Source: Flavobacteriales bacterium UBA1531
Lineage (GTDB): Bacteria > Bacteroidota > Bacteroidia > Flavobacteriales_D > Sanyastnellaceae
Length of the DNA stretch: 27,959 nucleotides
NCBI GenBank assembly: GCA_002323795.1
Contig: DCPZ01000083.1
Location: forward strand, 1-27,959
Direction of reading: 5' to 3'
Position numbers and translations under genes: made by a program. Below are positions 7,405 through 14,949 of this stretch, piece after piece; the stretch's first letter is position 1, and each line of letters begins with the position of its first letter. Below the pieces are notes generated by a model. That model worked only from the letters and a program-made list of their open reading frames with translations, ran no database searches and was not told the DNA's origin.

Positions 7405-8421
7405 ATGCCGTCCATGACGAGACCTATAAGATCATATGCACTAGCGGTGTTAATTTCGTGCGCAGCAGGCATCAACGGATGCAATTCTCAAAATGAGGTC
7501 TGCTTTGTCATCGAAGAAAATCCTTTCATTGAGGATCCTGCATTGTCAGAATTCACTCAGTACATTCATGTTTTGGAATGCCTTCATGTTGTCGCAGAAT
7601 CTGGAATTTCGGATTCGAAACTATTACATGTAGCGGCGGTCGCAGCAGAGCTGCTCGATCAGGATGAGAACGGATTCGTCGATGATCCAATGCTTGAAGC
7701 GGCTTTGTTTCAAGGTCAAGCACTTATGCCTGTCTTGAATTTTGAAGGCTCTGATGCGGAAGAGAATCTTTTTGAATTTTATGAAGGTGATGGAATAAGC
7801 GCTGTTTTGTACAACGAAGAGATAGATCCGAGTGACCCGGGCTATTGGGGCGCAGATGCGACCTTTGAAGAAGTACTCCACACGATCAATCATGTTGGTC
7901 ACGTCGTGATTTATCCAGAGGCATTTTCTCTCCAACCCAATTCATCTTTGCTCAGTGCTGCTATGGATGTGGCTCGGGGCGGACAGTTTTTTGACATGCC
8001 TGATGTTTATCCGGAGGAGGCATGGTATCACTACGATGATGAAACATGTGACTATAAATGCATGGCGATTGAATACCTTTATTGGGCAATTGTAACGGAG
8101 ATGGGCATTTTAAACGATGCGACGACCGCCGAAGGGATCGCTGATGAGTGGGAATTGCCATCGCCGGAATTGCTTGAAGCAACGGACCTCTTGGTTCATG
8201 CGCTGATCAACGATCCTGCCTACATGATTCCTTTGGTAGCCCCAGATGGGAACTACTGTCCAGAAGCGGTCGACGTGGTCGGTGCTCATGGTACGGCTCC
8301 AAAGTTGATTGAGGTGTTGAACCTTCTAGGACAACAAGTAAAGGCTTCCAGCCATGGAATTCAATTACACGTCTTTGATGACCTCACCGTTAAAAAGGTG
8401 ATATCGTACCCACAGGAATGA
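7405..8421 (+). CDS. exported protein of unknown function with EF-hand-like loop and T9SS-like C-terminal end
   Basis: This 338-residue protein has a hydrophobic leader ending in a lipobox-like ING-C26, so it may be a lipoprotein. It has one EF-hand-like calcium loop at 85-94 (DQDENGFVDD). A central region has EEVLH (155-159) with His163 and His166, then MDVARGGQF, AWYHYDDETCDYKC and EYLYWAIVTEMG. The EEVLH/His cluster hints at metal binding, but there is no proper HExxH motif, so I do not call it a protease. The last ~40 residues (KLIEVLNLLGQQV, then LHVFDDLTVKKVIS) resemble a short T9SS sorting-tail variant. A lipobox and a sorting tail on one protein would be unusual, so the lipobox may be spurious. 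I do not recognise a named function. Confidence 0.7.
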   Translation: MPSMTRPIRSYALAVLISCAAGINGCNSQNEVCFVIEENPFIEDPALSEFTQYIHVLECLHVVAESGISDSKLLHVAAVAAELLDQDENGFVDDPMLEAALFQGQALMPVLNFEGSDAEENLFEFYEGDGISAVLYNEEIDPSDPGYWGADATFEEVLHTINHVGHVVIYPEAFSLQPNSSLLSAAMDVARGGQFFDMPDVYPEEAWYHYDDETCDYKCMAIEYLYWAIVTEMGILNDATTAEGIADEWELPSPELLEATDLLVHALINDPAYMIPLVAPDGNYCPEAVDVVGAHGTAPKLIEVLNLLGQQVKASSHGIQLHVFDDLTVKKVISYPQE

Positions 8422-8427
8422 GCCACC

Positions 8428-9288
8428 TTAATCATCTTCTTCATCGTTGCGACTGCTCAATCCGCGCTGCAACAAGAGCATAATGACTGCGAGTAAAACA
8501 GCAGTCATTTCATACGAAAAAGCATACCAAGGGTCAGTGCCGAGCGCGCGCCTGAGTAAAATGGTAGCAACAACAAAACCCGAGTTTCGCAGTACAAATC
8601 CGAAATCATCCAGATACTTGAATGAAACGACCAAAAGAAGAACATCAACAAGGATCAGGGCTGTGAAAAATTCATTGTAAAAAACACTGTTGAGATCTGA
8701 ATGCAAGGCTTCAGGATATGTGATCCATTCCCATAGCCAGTTCCCTATGGAATATACACTCAGGCCAATGAAGAAAAGGGTCAGTATGCCTGCCATTCCC
8801 ATTTTGAATCGGACAAACTTTTTCAGTTGAGATTCTTCTAACCGGGCTACCCTTCGAGGCAAAAGGTAGTAGAATAAAACGAGCATGCCCCCGAGTGTCA
8901 CGGCGGATAGCATGTGCGGGAAAAAGGCTGCTTCCCAAGGCCATGTCGATGTGTTTTCCAAGGTTTTGAAGACCGATCGAATTTCGATCAAGGCTACAAT
9001 TTCAATTTGTTTGCCCAAGGATCGGGCAAACGACGTGGGCAAGTAGTAGATCAGCAGGTAGACTTCAGCAATCAGGATAACCGAAAACGGTGTGTACAAG
9101 GTGGCCAAGGGATGCGAGAAGAGAGATTCAGGTAAGCTCCACGAAAAAATTTCGTTGCCTGCATACAGGGCCAAATGCATGAGGAATAGAACCAGCGCGC
9201 AACTCACGAGGAAGCGCTCGATGACACCTCGCATTTTGGGATTGAGCGCGTTTTCAGCGAACGTCAAGAAAGGGGTCGCATATTTCAT
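8428..9288 (-). CDS. polytopic inner-membrane protein of unknown function
   Basis: This 286-residue protein has about six or seven hydrophobic spans: near residues 27-44, 66-85, 122-145, 166-186, 208-226, possibly 232-248, and 260-278. It ends in a short acidic tail (RNDEEDD). Between the second and third spans lies a conserved-looking amphipathic stretch, SFARSLGKQIEIVALIEIR, with charged residues that could sit at a membrane interface. No transporter, channel or enzyme motif stands out, so I assign no function. It starts at ATG 9288 and ends 6 bases from the convergent exported-protein gene. The stretch 9289-9378 upstream holds no other gene and no clear promoter match. Confidence 0.72.
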   Translation of the reverse strand: MKYATPFLTFAENALNPKMRGVIERFLVSCALVLFLMHLALYAGNEIFSWSLPESLFSHPLATLYTPFSVILIAEVYLLIYYLPTSFARSLGKQIEIVALIEIRSVFKTLENTSTWPWEAAFFPHMLSAVTLGGMLVLFYYLLPRRVARLEESQLKKFVRFKMGMAGILTLFFIGLSVYSIGNWLWEWITYPEALHSDLNSVFYNEFFTALILVDVLLLVVSFKYLDDFGFVLRNSGFVVATILLRRALGTDPWYAFSYEMTAVLLAVIMLLLQRGLSSRNDEEDD

Positions 9289-9378
9289 AACAACCTAACA
9301 CTAATTCAGTAGAAATGTTTGTTAATCAGCTAATTGTGCCCCTCTTATCGGGCTGTGTTGCGGCTTCCGGGTCTACCA

Positions 9379-9930
9379 TTAGTAGGATGTCGAAGCGCTT
9401 GCAGCTATGGCTTCTCTCAGGGCGCCAGCAGCAATGTCGAATTCCAACCGAATGGTTTGATCCTTGATGCCATTTTCAAAGTTGGCATAAAACGAGGGAA
9501 GTGCAAAGTGAGCGCACACTCTGCCCGCACGTAGCGGAAAGTCATTTACAGCCAATTCTAAGAGTGTTTTCCCTCCTCGCCTTCCGGGTGATGTGGACAA
9601 AAGGAGCATCGGTTTTTGCTCCCACAATTCTTTATCAATCACGGATACCCAGTCGATGATGTTTTTGAATGCAGCCGTATAACTGCCATTGTGCTCAGCA
9701 AAAGACACGATGATTCCGTCACAGGCTTTGATTTTGCTTTTAAAGTCATGGGCCAGGGATGGAATGCCTGATTCTGCCTGTCGGTCTTCGCTGTAGATGG
9801 GCATTTCGAAATCATTGAGATCAACATCATCTAAATCAGCATCAAATTGCTGTCCGGCCCAAATGGCGAACGCCCGATTAATCGATTTTCGGCTTGAGCT
9901 TGCGCCTATTGTGAGCAACCGCATGGACAT
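9379..9930 (-). CDS. NADPH-dependent FMN reductase-like flavoprotein
   Basis: This 183-residue flavodoxin-fold protein begins MSMRLLTIGASSSRKSINRA, where GASSSRKSIN is the FMN phosphate-binding loop. It continues with FEMPIYSEDR (41-50), SGIP, and the isoalloxazine-side motif FAEHNGSYTAAFKNIIDW (77-94), which matches the NADPH-dependent FMN reductase/chromate-quinone reductase family. Such enzymes use NAD(P)H to reduce FMN, quinones or other oxidants and are soluble. A longer frame starts near 9996, but the fold starts at the MRLLTIGAS strand, so ATG 9930 or ATG 9924 is the likely start. It is divergent from the lipoprotein gene at 9997, so they probably share a control region of about 66 bases. 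Confidence 0.85.
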   Translation of the reverse strand: MSMRLLTIGASSSRKSINRAFAIWAGQQFDADLDDVDLNDFEMPIYSEDRQAESGIPSLAHDFKSKIKACDGIIVSFAEHNGSYTAAFKNIIDWVSVIDKELWEQKPMLLLSTSPGRRGGKTLLELAVNDFPLRAGRVCAHFALPSFYANFENGIKDQTIRLEFDIAAGALREAIAASASTSY

Positions 9931-9996
9931 TCTTGTGTTTCCAATGATAACATCCGCCGGCCTCAAAGGTTGTCGTTTCGGCGCTAAATTCACCAC

Positions 9997-10794
9997 ATGC
10001 GAATATTTACATGGTTTTTGATGGCCATTTGTTTTGGATCATGCAGCAACAGCACTTCCAAAATCGATGCTGCCAATGGGGAAGACACCCTGGTGATTGT
10101 GGCATCTCGGCTGTATCAAAGCCGTACATACCAAGATTTCCTTGAGCCTTTGGCCGCTCCCAAGCCAATTGTATGGCACAATGCGTCTGCATTGACGCGG
10201 CATGAATTAAACGAGGTGTTGGCAGATGCCCATGGTATTATTTTAACGGGAGGAGCAGACATTCACCCCAGTCGTTATGATCAGGCCGCTGATACTCTAA
10301 GATGCGGCAGCATCGATTTGGAGCGTGATGCCTTGGAATCTTTTCTGTTGGATGAAGTAGACCGAACAGGACTTCCCTTTTTGGGTGTTTGTCGTGGAAT
10401 GCAGTTTATGAACGTTCACGGCGGCGGTAGTTTGCATCCTCATCTTCCGGATGTATTGGGCCACAATGGCCATCGGGGAGGCGTGATAGGCAACACGTTG
10501 GATACGACTCATGTGGTCACAGCGCTGAACGCATGGTCTTCTGCTTCTTGGGCCAAAGGCGATACGTCCATTGTAATCTCTCACCATCATCAAGGAATTG
10601 ATCGACTGGCAGAAGGGCTTGAGGCTTGGGCCATAGCGCCGGATGGATTGATAGAGGGGGTCGCTAGAAAGGATACGATTGGCTATCCGTGTTACATCGG
10701 TGTTCAATGGCATCCTGAAAGATCCGATGTGGATCAGCCTTTGGTGGAATCCGTTGGCGCTTTTTTTGTGCAACATATGGCGAGTTATGATTAG
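9997..10794 (+). CDS. lipoprotein with class I glutamine amidotransferase-like (peptidase C26, PuuD-like) domain
   Basis: This 265-residue protein starts with a lipoprotein signal peptide whose lipobox is FGS-C16, so it is probably anchored in a membrane facing the periplasm or surface. The rest is a C26/gamma-glutamyl hydrolase domain: ILTGGADIHPSRYD (82-95), nucleophile Cys132 in FLGVCRGMQFMNVHGGG, SHHHQGIDRLAEGLEAWA (195-212), and catalytic His239 and Glu241 in GVQWHPE. The family cleaves gamma-glutamyl bonds, for example gamma-glutamyl-GABA, folate polyglutamates or gamma-glutamyl peptides. Export points to an extracytoplasmic gamma-glutamyl substrate instead of the cytosolic putrescine pathway. 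No polyamine genes are nearby. The exact substrate is unknown. Confidence 0.85.
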   Translation: MRIFTWFLMAICFGSCSNSTSKIDAANGEDTLVIVASRLYQSRTYQDFLEPLAAPKPIVWHNASALTRHELNEVLADAHGIILTGGADIHPSRYDQAADTLRCGSIDLERDALESFLLDEVDRTGLPFLGVCRGMQFMNVHGGGSLHPHLPDVLGHNGHRGGVIGNTLDTTHVVTALNAWSSASWAKGDTSIVISHHHQGIDRLAEGLEAWAIAPDGLIEGVARKDTIGYPCYIGVQWHPERSDVDQPLVESVGAFFVQHMASYD

Positions 10795-10796
10795 CC

Positions 10797-10816
10797 TCAA
10801 GTAGCTTGATTTTTTT
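10797..10816 (+). terminator. likely intrinsic terminator after the C26 lipoprotein gene
   Basis: TCAAG (10797-10801), loop TAG, CTTGA (10805-10809), then seven T bases (10810-10816), placed 3 bases after the stop codon. The stem is short (5 pairs), so it may be weak. Confidence 0.45.
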
Positions 10817-10924
10817 GATGTCATACACTCATATTTTAGTAGGATGCTCTGAACGGTCAGATTTGGCGTAAATTTCTCTGCTAAATGTTTGTCCTTCGAA
10901 AGGAAAAAGCTTCAAAAAGTGGAA

Positions 10925-12328
10925 ATGGCTACCAACCAACGTGACAGGGCAAATTCATTGCTAGCGCTCGTCAAGGATCTCGCAACCGCAGGCCCTAATC
11001 CGTTGAATTACGAATCACTCTGCTCTTGGGTCGAGTCATATGACTGGAAGAGCATGGATTGGGAGTTGTTGTTGCCAGCCATTGAAGATCCAACTGACTA
11101 TGCCCGAAACATCCTCTGCTTGGAGCCATTTGAGGTGGTTTTGATTCAGTGGCCTCCGGGCGTAGAAAGTGCTGTTCACCATCATGAAGGCTTTTGGGGA
11201 GCTGTTGTTTGCCTCAGTGGTGAGCTGGAGAATGTTGCTTACGAGCTCAAGCAGGATAAGCTAAACATCAAAGAAATCATCCAAGCGAGCTCCCAAGGGA
11301 TTATAGCAGAACCCGACGGAACTTTACATAAAATTAGAAATGGAAGTGACTCCGAATCATTGGTTACACTCCACTTTTACTCCCCTGCGCTAGCTGATTT
11401 GGATGGTCTTGTGCTTTATGATTTGCCTACCGGCAATCGCCTTACGTGCAATGCTCTCGCGCCAACAGCTTCTGTCGCTTTGGATGCGAGTTTTTATCGA
11501 ATGGTTGAGCCCGTTGCCTTCGAATATGTCGCACCTTCAGATGCATCTCATTTCCATTGTAACATTGTCCCAAAGCCAAATCCACAGAGCATTGAGCAAA
11601 TGGTTTCAAATTATTATGCTGAACACGCTTCAGTCTATGATGCCCAAGATTTGCAGGTGTTGAAGCGGAACCGATACACTGCCGCCATTGACAATCGGAT
11701 CGTGCGCAGCTTTCTTGATATGAATGAGGTTCAACCGGTTCGGAAAGTCATGCATTTTGCTTGTGGAACAGGACGCCGGGCAGCTTCCATTCGAGAATTG
11801 ACATCTTTGCAATATGAAATGCATGGGGTTGATTTATGCCCGGAGATGGCTGATCAGGCGCGACAACGAGGCGTTCAAGTGGAGGTGGATTCATTGATTG
11901 AAATTGAGCTTCGGCCGCATTGGCAGAGTTTTGATGCCATTACACTTCTTTACGCTTACGGTCATTTGCCAAGCCGAAGGATTCGTAAGCAAGTGCTTAA
12001 AACTGCGCACCAGATGCTCCGCTCGGGGGGGCAAATGATTTTTGACGTCTTCGACGCGGCTGATCCAGCTGAGTGGGGCCCTGATACGATCCGTCAATTT
12101 GATGAGCAACGACTCGGATCACAAGGGTATGAAAAAGGTGATGTATTCTACAAACGGAGCAGGGGAGAGGAGCTCGCTTTTATGCACTATTGCGATCGAG
12201 AAACTTTGGAAGCAGTTATTTTGGAGGCAGGTTTCGATTCAGTTGAGATGAAAACCATTGGATACGATCAAAAATCAGGAGAAGAGGCAGAGACAGGCAA
12301 ATTGTTTGTTGTGGCCAAAAAGGCATGA
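10925..12328 (+). CDS. fusion protein: cysteine dioxygenase-like cupin plus SAM-dependent methyltransferase
   Basis: This 467-residue protein has two domains. Residues about 20-165 are a thiol (cysteine) dioxygenase-type cupin with VHHHEGFWGAVVCLSGEL, where His85 and His87 are likely iron ligands. The third ligand is probably His135 in GTLHKIRNGSDSE, and Tyr152 in LHFYSP matches the conserved active-site Tyr. As in many bacterial enzymes, the crosslinking Cys of the mammalian protein is absent. Residues about 220-467 are a class I methyltransferase with MHFACGTGRR (about 276-285), the acidic GVDL after strand 2, ITLLYAYGHL and GGQMIFDVFD. Cysteine dioxygenase makes cysteine sulfinate; the methyltransferase acceptor is unknown. 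ATG 10925 was preferred to an upstream TTG at 10889. The fused order suggests one pathway oxidising and methylating a small thiol or its product. Confidence 0.82.
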   Translation: MATNQRDRANSLLALVKDLATAGPNPLNYESLCSWVESYDWKSMDWELLLPAIEDPTDYARNILCLEPFEVVLIQWPPGVESAVHHHEGFWGAVVCLSGELENVAYELKQDKLNIKEIIQASSQGIIAEPDGTLHKIRNGSDSESLVTLHFYSPALADLDGLVLYDLPTGNRLTCNALAPTASVALDASFYRMVEPVAFEYVAPSDASHFHCNIVPKPNPQSIEQMVSNYYAEHASVYDAQDLQVLKRNRYTAAIDNRIVRSFLDMNEVQPVRKVMHFACGTGRRAASIRELTSLQYEMHGVDLCPEMADQARQRGVQVEVDSLIEIELRPHWQSFDAITLLYAYGHLPSRRIRKQVLKTAHQMLRSGGQMIFDVFDAADPAEWGPDTIRQFDEQRLGSQGYEKGDVFYKRSRGEELAFMHYCDRETLEAVILEAGFDSVEMKTIGYDQKSGEEAETGKLFVVAKKA

Positions 12329-12391
12329 AAAAAGTGTTTGAATGTCGTTGGCATCTTTTGCACAGTGTGAACATATTCATACGGAGGAGGT

Positions 12392-12409
12392 ATGTATTTT
12401 TACATCTAA
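12392..12409 (+). other. five-codon mini-ORF behind a strong GGAGGAGG element
   Basis: GGAGGAGG at 12383-12390 immediately precedes ATG TAT TTT TAC ATC TAA (MYFYI). Strong Shine-Dalgarno sequences are uncommon in Bacteroidota, so this could be a leader peptide for the small gene starting at 12414, or chance. Confidence 0.2.
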
Positions 12410-12413
12410 CTAG

Positions 12414-12758
12414 GTGGTACGAGTGAAAAACACATCCGAGCCGAGACTTTTATATGTACACTGCGTGCTCGCGGTGGTTACGTTTCTTTGGGTGGTCTCC
12501 CCTTTGATTCAGTTTTCGCAATCGTTCAATTCTGCTGGCTTACAAACCGAATGGATCTTCGATTTAACAGAGGATGAGCGAGGAGGCGAGAAAGAGACTG
12601 AGAAGGATAAGACGGATGACGAAGAAAAAACCCAAAAGTTGGCACGACTGGAAAGCGAGCGCGTCGCGCGCGACGCGATGTTGTGTATTGTTCGTTTGAA
12701 CGAGAGACTGGAAGACGGACCTGCTATCGAAAGACCAGGCCAGCCTCCGAGGGTATAA
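12414..12758 (+). CDS. small hypothetical membrane protein with charged tail
   Basis: This protein of up to 114 residues has one clear membrane span (about 13-33, YVHCVLAVVTFLWVVSPLIQF). A strongly charged linker (about 51-75, alternating Glu/Lys/Asp, including EKETEKDKTDDEEKTQK) follows, then a helical C-terminal part with LARLESERVARDA and IVRLNERLEDGP. There is no signal peptidase site, so it is probably a single-pass inner-membrane protein. An in-frame TAG lies directly before the GTG at 12414, so the start is GTG 12414 or GTG 12423. It sits between the dioxygenase fusion and the SulP gene, but a separate promoter before SulP suggests it is not tightly linked to the transporter. It contains an 18-base perfect palindrome (12660-12677). 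I do not recognise a family. Confidence 0.55.
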   Translation: MVRVKNTSEPRLLYVHCVLAVVTFLWVVSPLIQFSQSFNSAGLQTEWIFDLTEDERGGEKETEKDKTDDEEKTQKLARLESERVARDAMLCIVRLNERLEDGPAIERPGQPPRV

Positions 12759-12797
12759 AATCAGGTTTCCTCTTTGTGATACGCTCGTACCGAAGAG

Positions 12798-12828
12798 TTT
12801 GGTGCCCTTTCTGGACGCTGTATATTCT
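12798..12828 (+). promoter_or_regulatory. Bacteroidota-type promoter for the SulP transporter gene
   Basis: TTTG at 12798-12801, a 19-base spacer, then TATATTCT at 12821-12828, close to the TTTG-N19-TAnnTTTG consensus of Bacteroidota. Transcription would start around 12835, about 20 bases before the ATG at 12855. A run of eight T bases follows the box. Confidence 0.5.
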
Positions 12829-12854
12829 CATTTTTTTTCCTCAATTTGTTTTTC

Positions 12855-14375
12855 ATGTTTCGTTTTATTTCGCAAGATGCCCCGGCATCTTTGGTTGTTT
12901 TTTTAGTTGCTCTCCCGCTCTGCCTCGGCATCGCTCTCGCTTCGGGAGCTCCGCCACTTTCGGGGCTGATTGCGGGCATCGTAGGTGGTTTGATTGTTGG
13001 ATTCATAAGTGGCTCTCAACTTGGAGTGAGCGGGCCTGCAGCAGGTCTGGCGGTCATCGTATTCAATGGGATACAAGAAATGCCATCTTTTGAGATCTTC
13101 CTTTTGGCTGTATTCGTTGGCGGATTCATTCAAATGCTTTTGGGATTCATCAAGGCTGGAATCATCGGGTTTTACTTTCCTTCTTCTGTCATTCAAGGAA
13201 TGCTGGCGGCCATCGGGATCATCATATTCTTGAAGCAAATTCCGCACGCGGTGGGGTATGATTATGAACCAGAAGGTTCGCTTGAATTTGCTCAAGATGC
13301 GACGCACAATTCATTTACCGACATCTTATTGATGCTGAACTACACGGAGCCTGTAGCGATGCTAATTGCGGCCATTGGTCTATTTTCTTTAATCTTGTGG
13401 GAACGTCCTTTTATGAAAGCGAAGAGTTGGACGCGATTCTTACCGGGATCCCTAGTCGCTGTTGCGGCTGGTGTGATCATCAATGCAATGACACAAAGCG
13501 GTGAGTTTGCGCTGAGTGCCGATCACTTGGTCCAAATTCCATTGATGACGAACGGTTTGAGTGATATGATTACCACTCCAGATTTCAGTGGATGGATGCG
13601 TGGAGATGTCTGGTTACTTGGAGCAACCATTGCCATCGTTGCCTCCTTAGAGACCCTATTGTGCGTTGAGGCTACTGATAAAATGGATCCGGAAAAACGC
13701 ATTACGCCGACCAATCGCGAACTCGTTGCTCAAGGAGCAGGAAATATGGTTTCGGGTTTGCTTGGGGGCCTTCCTGTCACCCAAGTGATTGTGCGCAGTA
13801 GTGCCAACATCATCAGTGGGGGGCGCACCAAACTCTCTGCCATCTTGCACGGATTGCTATTGTTGGTGTCTGTATTGGTCATCCCGAATGTACTCAATTT
13901 GATTCCGCTATCGAGCCTTGCTGCCATTCTCTTGGTCGTGGGGTATAAACTCGCAAAACCGGTTCAATTCGTAACCATCGCCAAAAGTGGAATGCGGAAT
14001 TTTATTCCTTTCATTGTTACCGTGGTTGCCATTGTTTTTACGGACTTGTTGGTCGGCATAGGCATAGGCATAGCGATTGCATTGGTTTTGGTCATCGTAG
14101 ATCATGTTCGAGAAGGTCAAAGTTTGCGCTTAAAGCCACTATTGAATGCCTCTGTGGATTCGGAAAAAAAGCATCACATCGTTTACCTCGATAAAGTTGT
14201 GCCATTTCTGCATAAGGCCGCCATCCGCAAGCAACTCGAGGAATTACCTTTGGATTGCGAGATTACCGTTGATGCGTCCACCGTATCGCGTTTGGATACA
14301 GATGTTCACGACATAATTAGGGACTTTGTAGACCGAGATGCGTCCCAGCCAAGGGAGGCATTGTTTAAACGTTGA
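12855..14375 (+). CDS. SulP/SLC26 family inorganic anion transporter
   Basis: This 506-residue protein has about 11-14 membrane spans and the SulP hallmark near the start: DAPASLVVFLVALPLCLGIA (6-25), then SGAPPLSGLIAGIVGG and LGVSGPAAGLAVIVFNGI, the substrate-binding TM3 region. A second signature is NRELVAQGAGNMVSGLLGGLPVT. A short cytoplasmic domain (about 430-506) looks like a reduced STAS domain, with CEITVDASTVSRLDTDVHDII in the position of the anti-sigma-antagonist-like fold. The family moves sulfate, bicarbonate or other anions, often with sodium or protons; in Bacteroidota many are bicarbonate-type and sit next to carbonic anhydrase, but none is visible here, so the substrate is open. 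ATG 12855 was chosen over a TTG three codons upstream. Confidence 0.93.
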   Translation: MFRFISQDAPASLVVFLVALPLCLGIALASGAPPLSGLIAGIVGGLIVGFISGSQLGVSGPAAGLAVIVFNGIQEMPSFEIFLLAVFVGGFIQMLLGFIKAGIIGFYFPSSVIQGMLAAIGIIIFLKQIPHAVGYDYEPEGSLEFAQDATHNSFTDILLMLNYTEPVAMLIAAIGLFSLILWERPFMKAKSWTRFLPGSLVAVAAGVIINAMTQSGEFALSADHLVQIPLMTNGLSDMITTPDFSGWMRGDVWLLGATIAIVASLETLLCVEATDKMDPEKRITPTNRELVAQGAGNMVSGLLGGLPVTQVIVRSSANIISGGRTKLSAILHGLLLLVSVLVIPNVLNLIPLSSLAAILLVVGYKLAKPVQFVTIAKSGMRNFIPFIVTVVAIVFTDLLVGIGIGIAIALVLVIVDHVREGQSLRLKPLLNASVDSEKKHHIVYLDKVVPFLHKAAIRKQLEELPLDCEITVDASTVSRLDTDVHDIIRDFVDRDASQPREALFKR

Positions 14376-14415
14376 GAATGGCGCTCGCAACGAGGAATTC
14401 CAGTAAATTGCGTCA

Positions 14416-14949
14416 ATGGAGGTTTTTGAAAACAACATGCTGTCATTGGAGGCTCTTCCTGAGCTTGTAGCACAAGATTTTGAGAAGCTCCCGAATCGTT
14501 ATTTTCGTTTGCGCATCTGGACGTGGGGCATCGTGTTGTCCTTGAGCTTTTGCATTATGCTCGGAGGACTTTTGTGGGCCGCGTTCAATGACGAGGTGCT
14601 CTTGACGAACGTGCCGGTGATTCTTTGGGTATTCTGTATCGCTTGGCTTCTCTTCATAAGCCTGTGGGGAGTTTCGGAATTTCGAGGCTTTCACCTGCGT
14701 GGTTATGCTGTGCGTGAAAGAGACCTTTCGTTTCGATCGGGTTATTTTTTTCACACATACACCACGGTTCCGTTCAATCGTCTTCAGCACAGTGAAGTTT
14801 CGCAAGGTCCTTTGTCCAGGGCTGTGAGGTTGTGCACCCTGAAGATTTACACTGCCGGAAGTTCAGGAGCAAACCTGAGCATTGCGGGAATGGATCCTGT
14901 CGACGCTCAACGCATTCGAGACTATATCGACGATAATGGAATCGATTGA
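14416..14949 (+). CDS. bacterial PH-domain membrane protein (YdbS-like)
   Basis: This 177-residue protein has two adjacent membrane spans (about 38-57 and 70-86) followed by one bacterial pleckstrin-homology domain (bPH2, formerly DUF304). The PH part contains GYAVRERDLSFRSGYFF, then VPFNRLQHSEVSQGPLSRA and LCTLKIYTAGSSGANLSIAG, the typical xxxPfnRiQhvxvxqgplxR pattern. Its reading frame overlaps the next PH-domain gene by 14 bases, so the two proteins are almost certainly made together, like the YdbS/YdbT pair in Bacillus. A known role of that pair is membrane-linked stress or bacteriocin resistance; here the role is inferred only by similarity. Confidence 0.86.
   Translation: MEVFENNMLSLEALPELVAQDFEKLPNRYFRLRIWTWGIVLSLSFCIMLGGLLWAAFNDEVLLTNVPVILWVFCIAWLLFISLWGVSEFRGFHLRGYAVRERDLSFRSGYFFHTYTTVPFNRLQHSEVSQGPLSRAVRLCTLKIYTAGSSGANLSIAGMDPVDAQRIRDYIDDNGID

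Noticed and set aside
10297..10824. 175-residue minus-strand frame over the C26 lipoprotein gene
   Set aside because: The plus strand encodes a full catalytic triad; the opposite frame has no motif.
12683..13093. 136-residue frame spanning the end of the small membrane gene and the start of SulP
   Set aside because: It crosses the SulP promoter and start and reads SulP in another frame, with scattered Cys/Trp and no domain.
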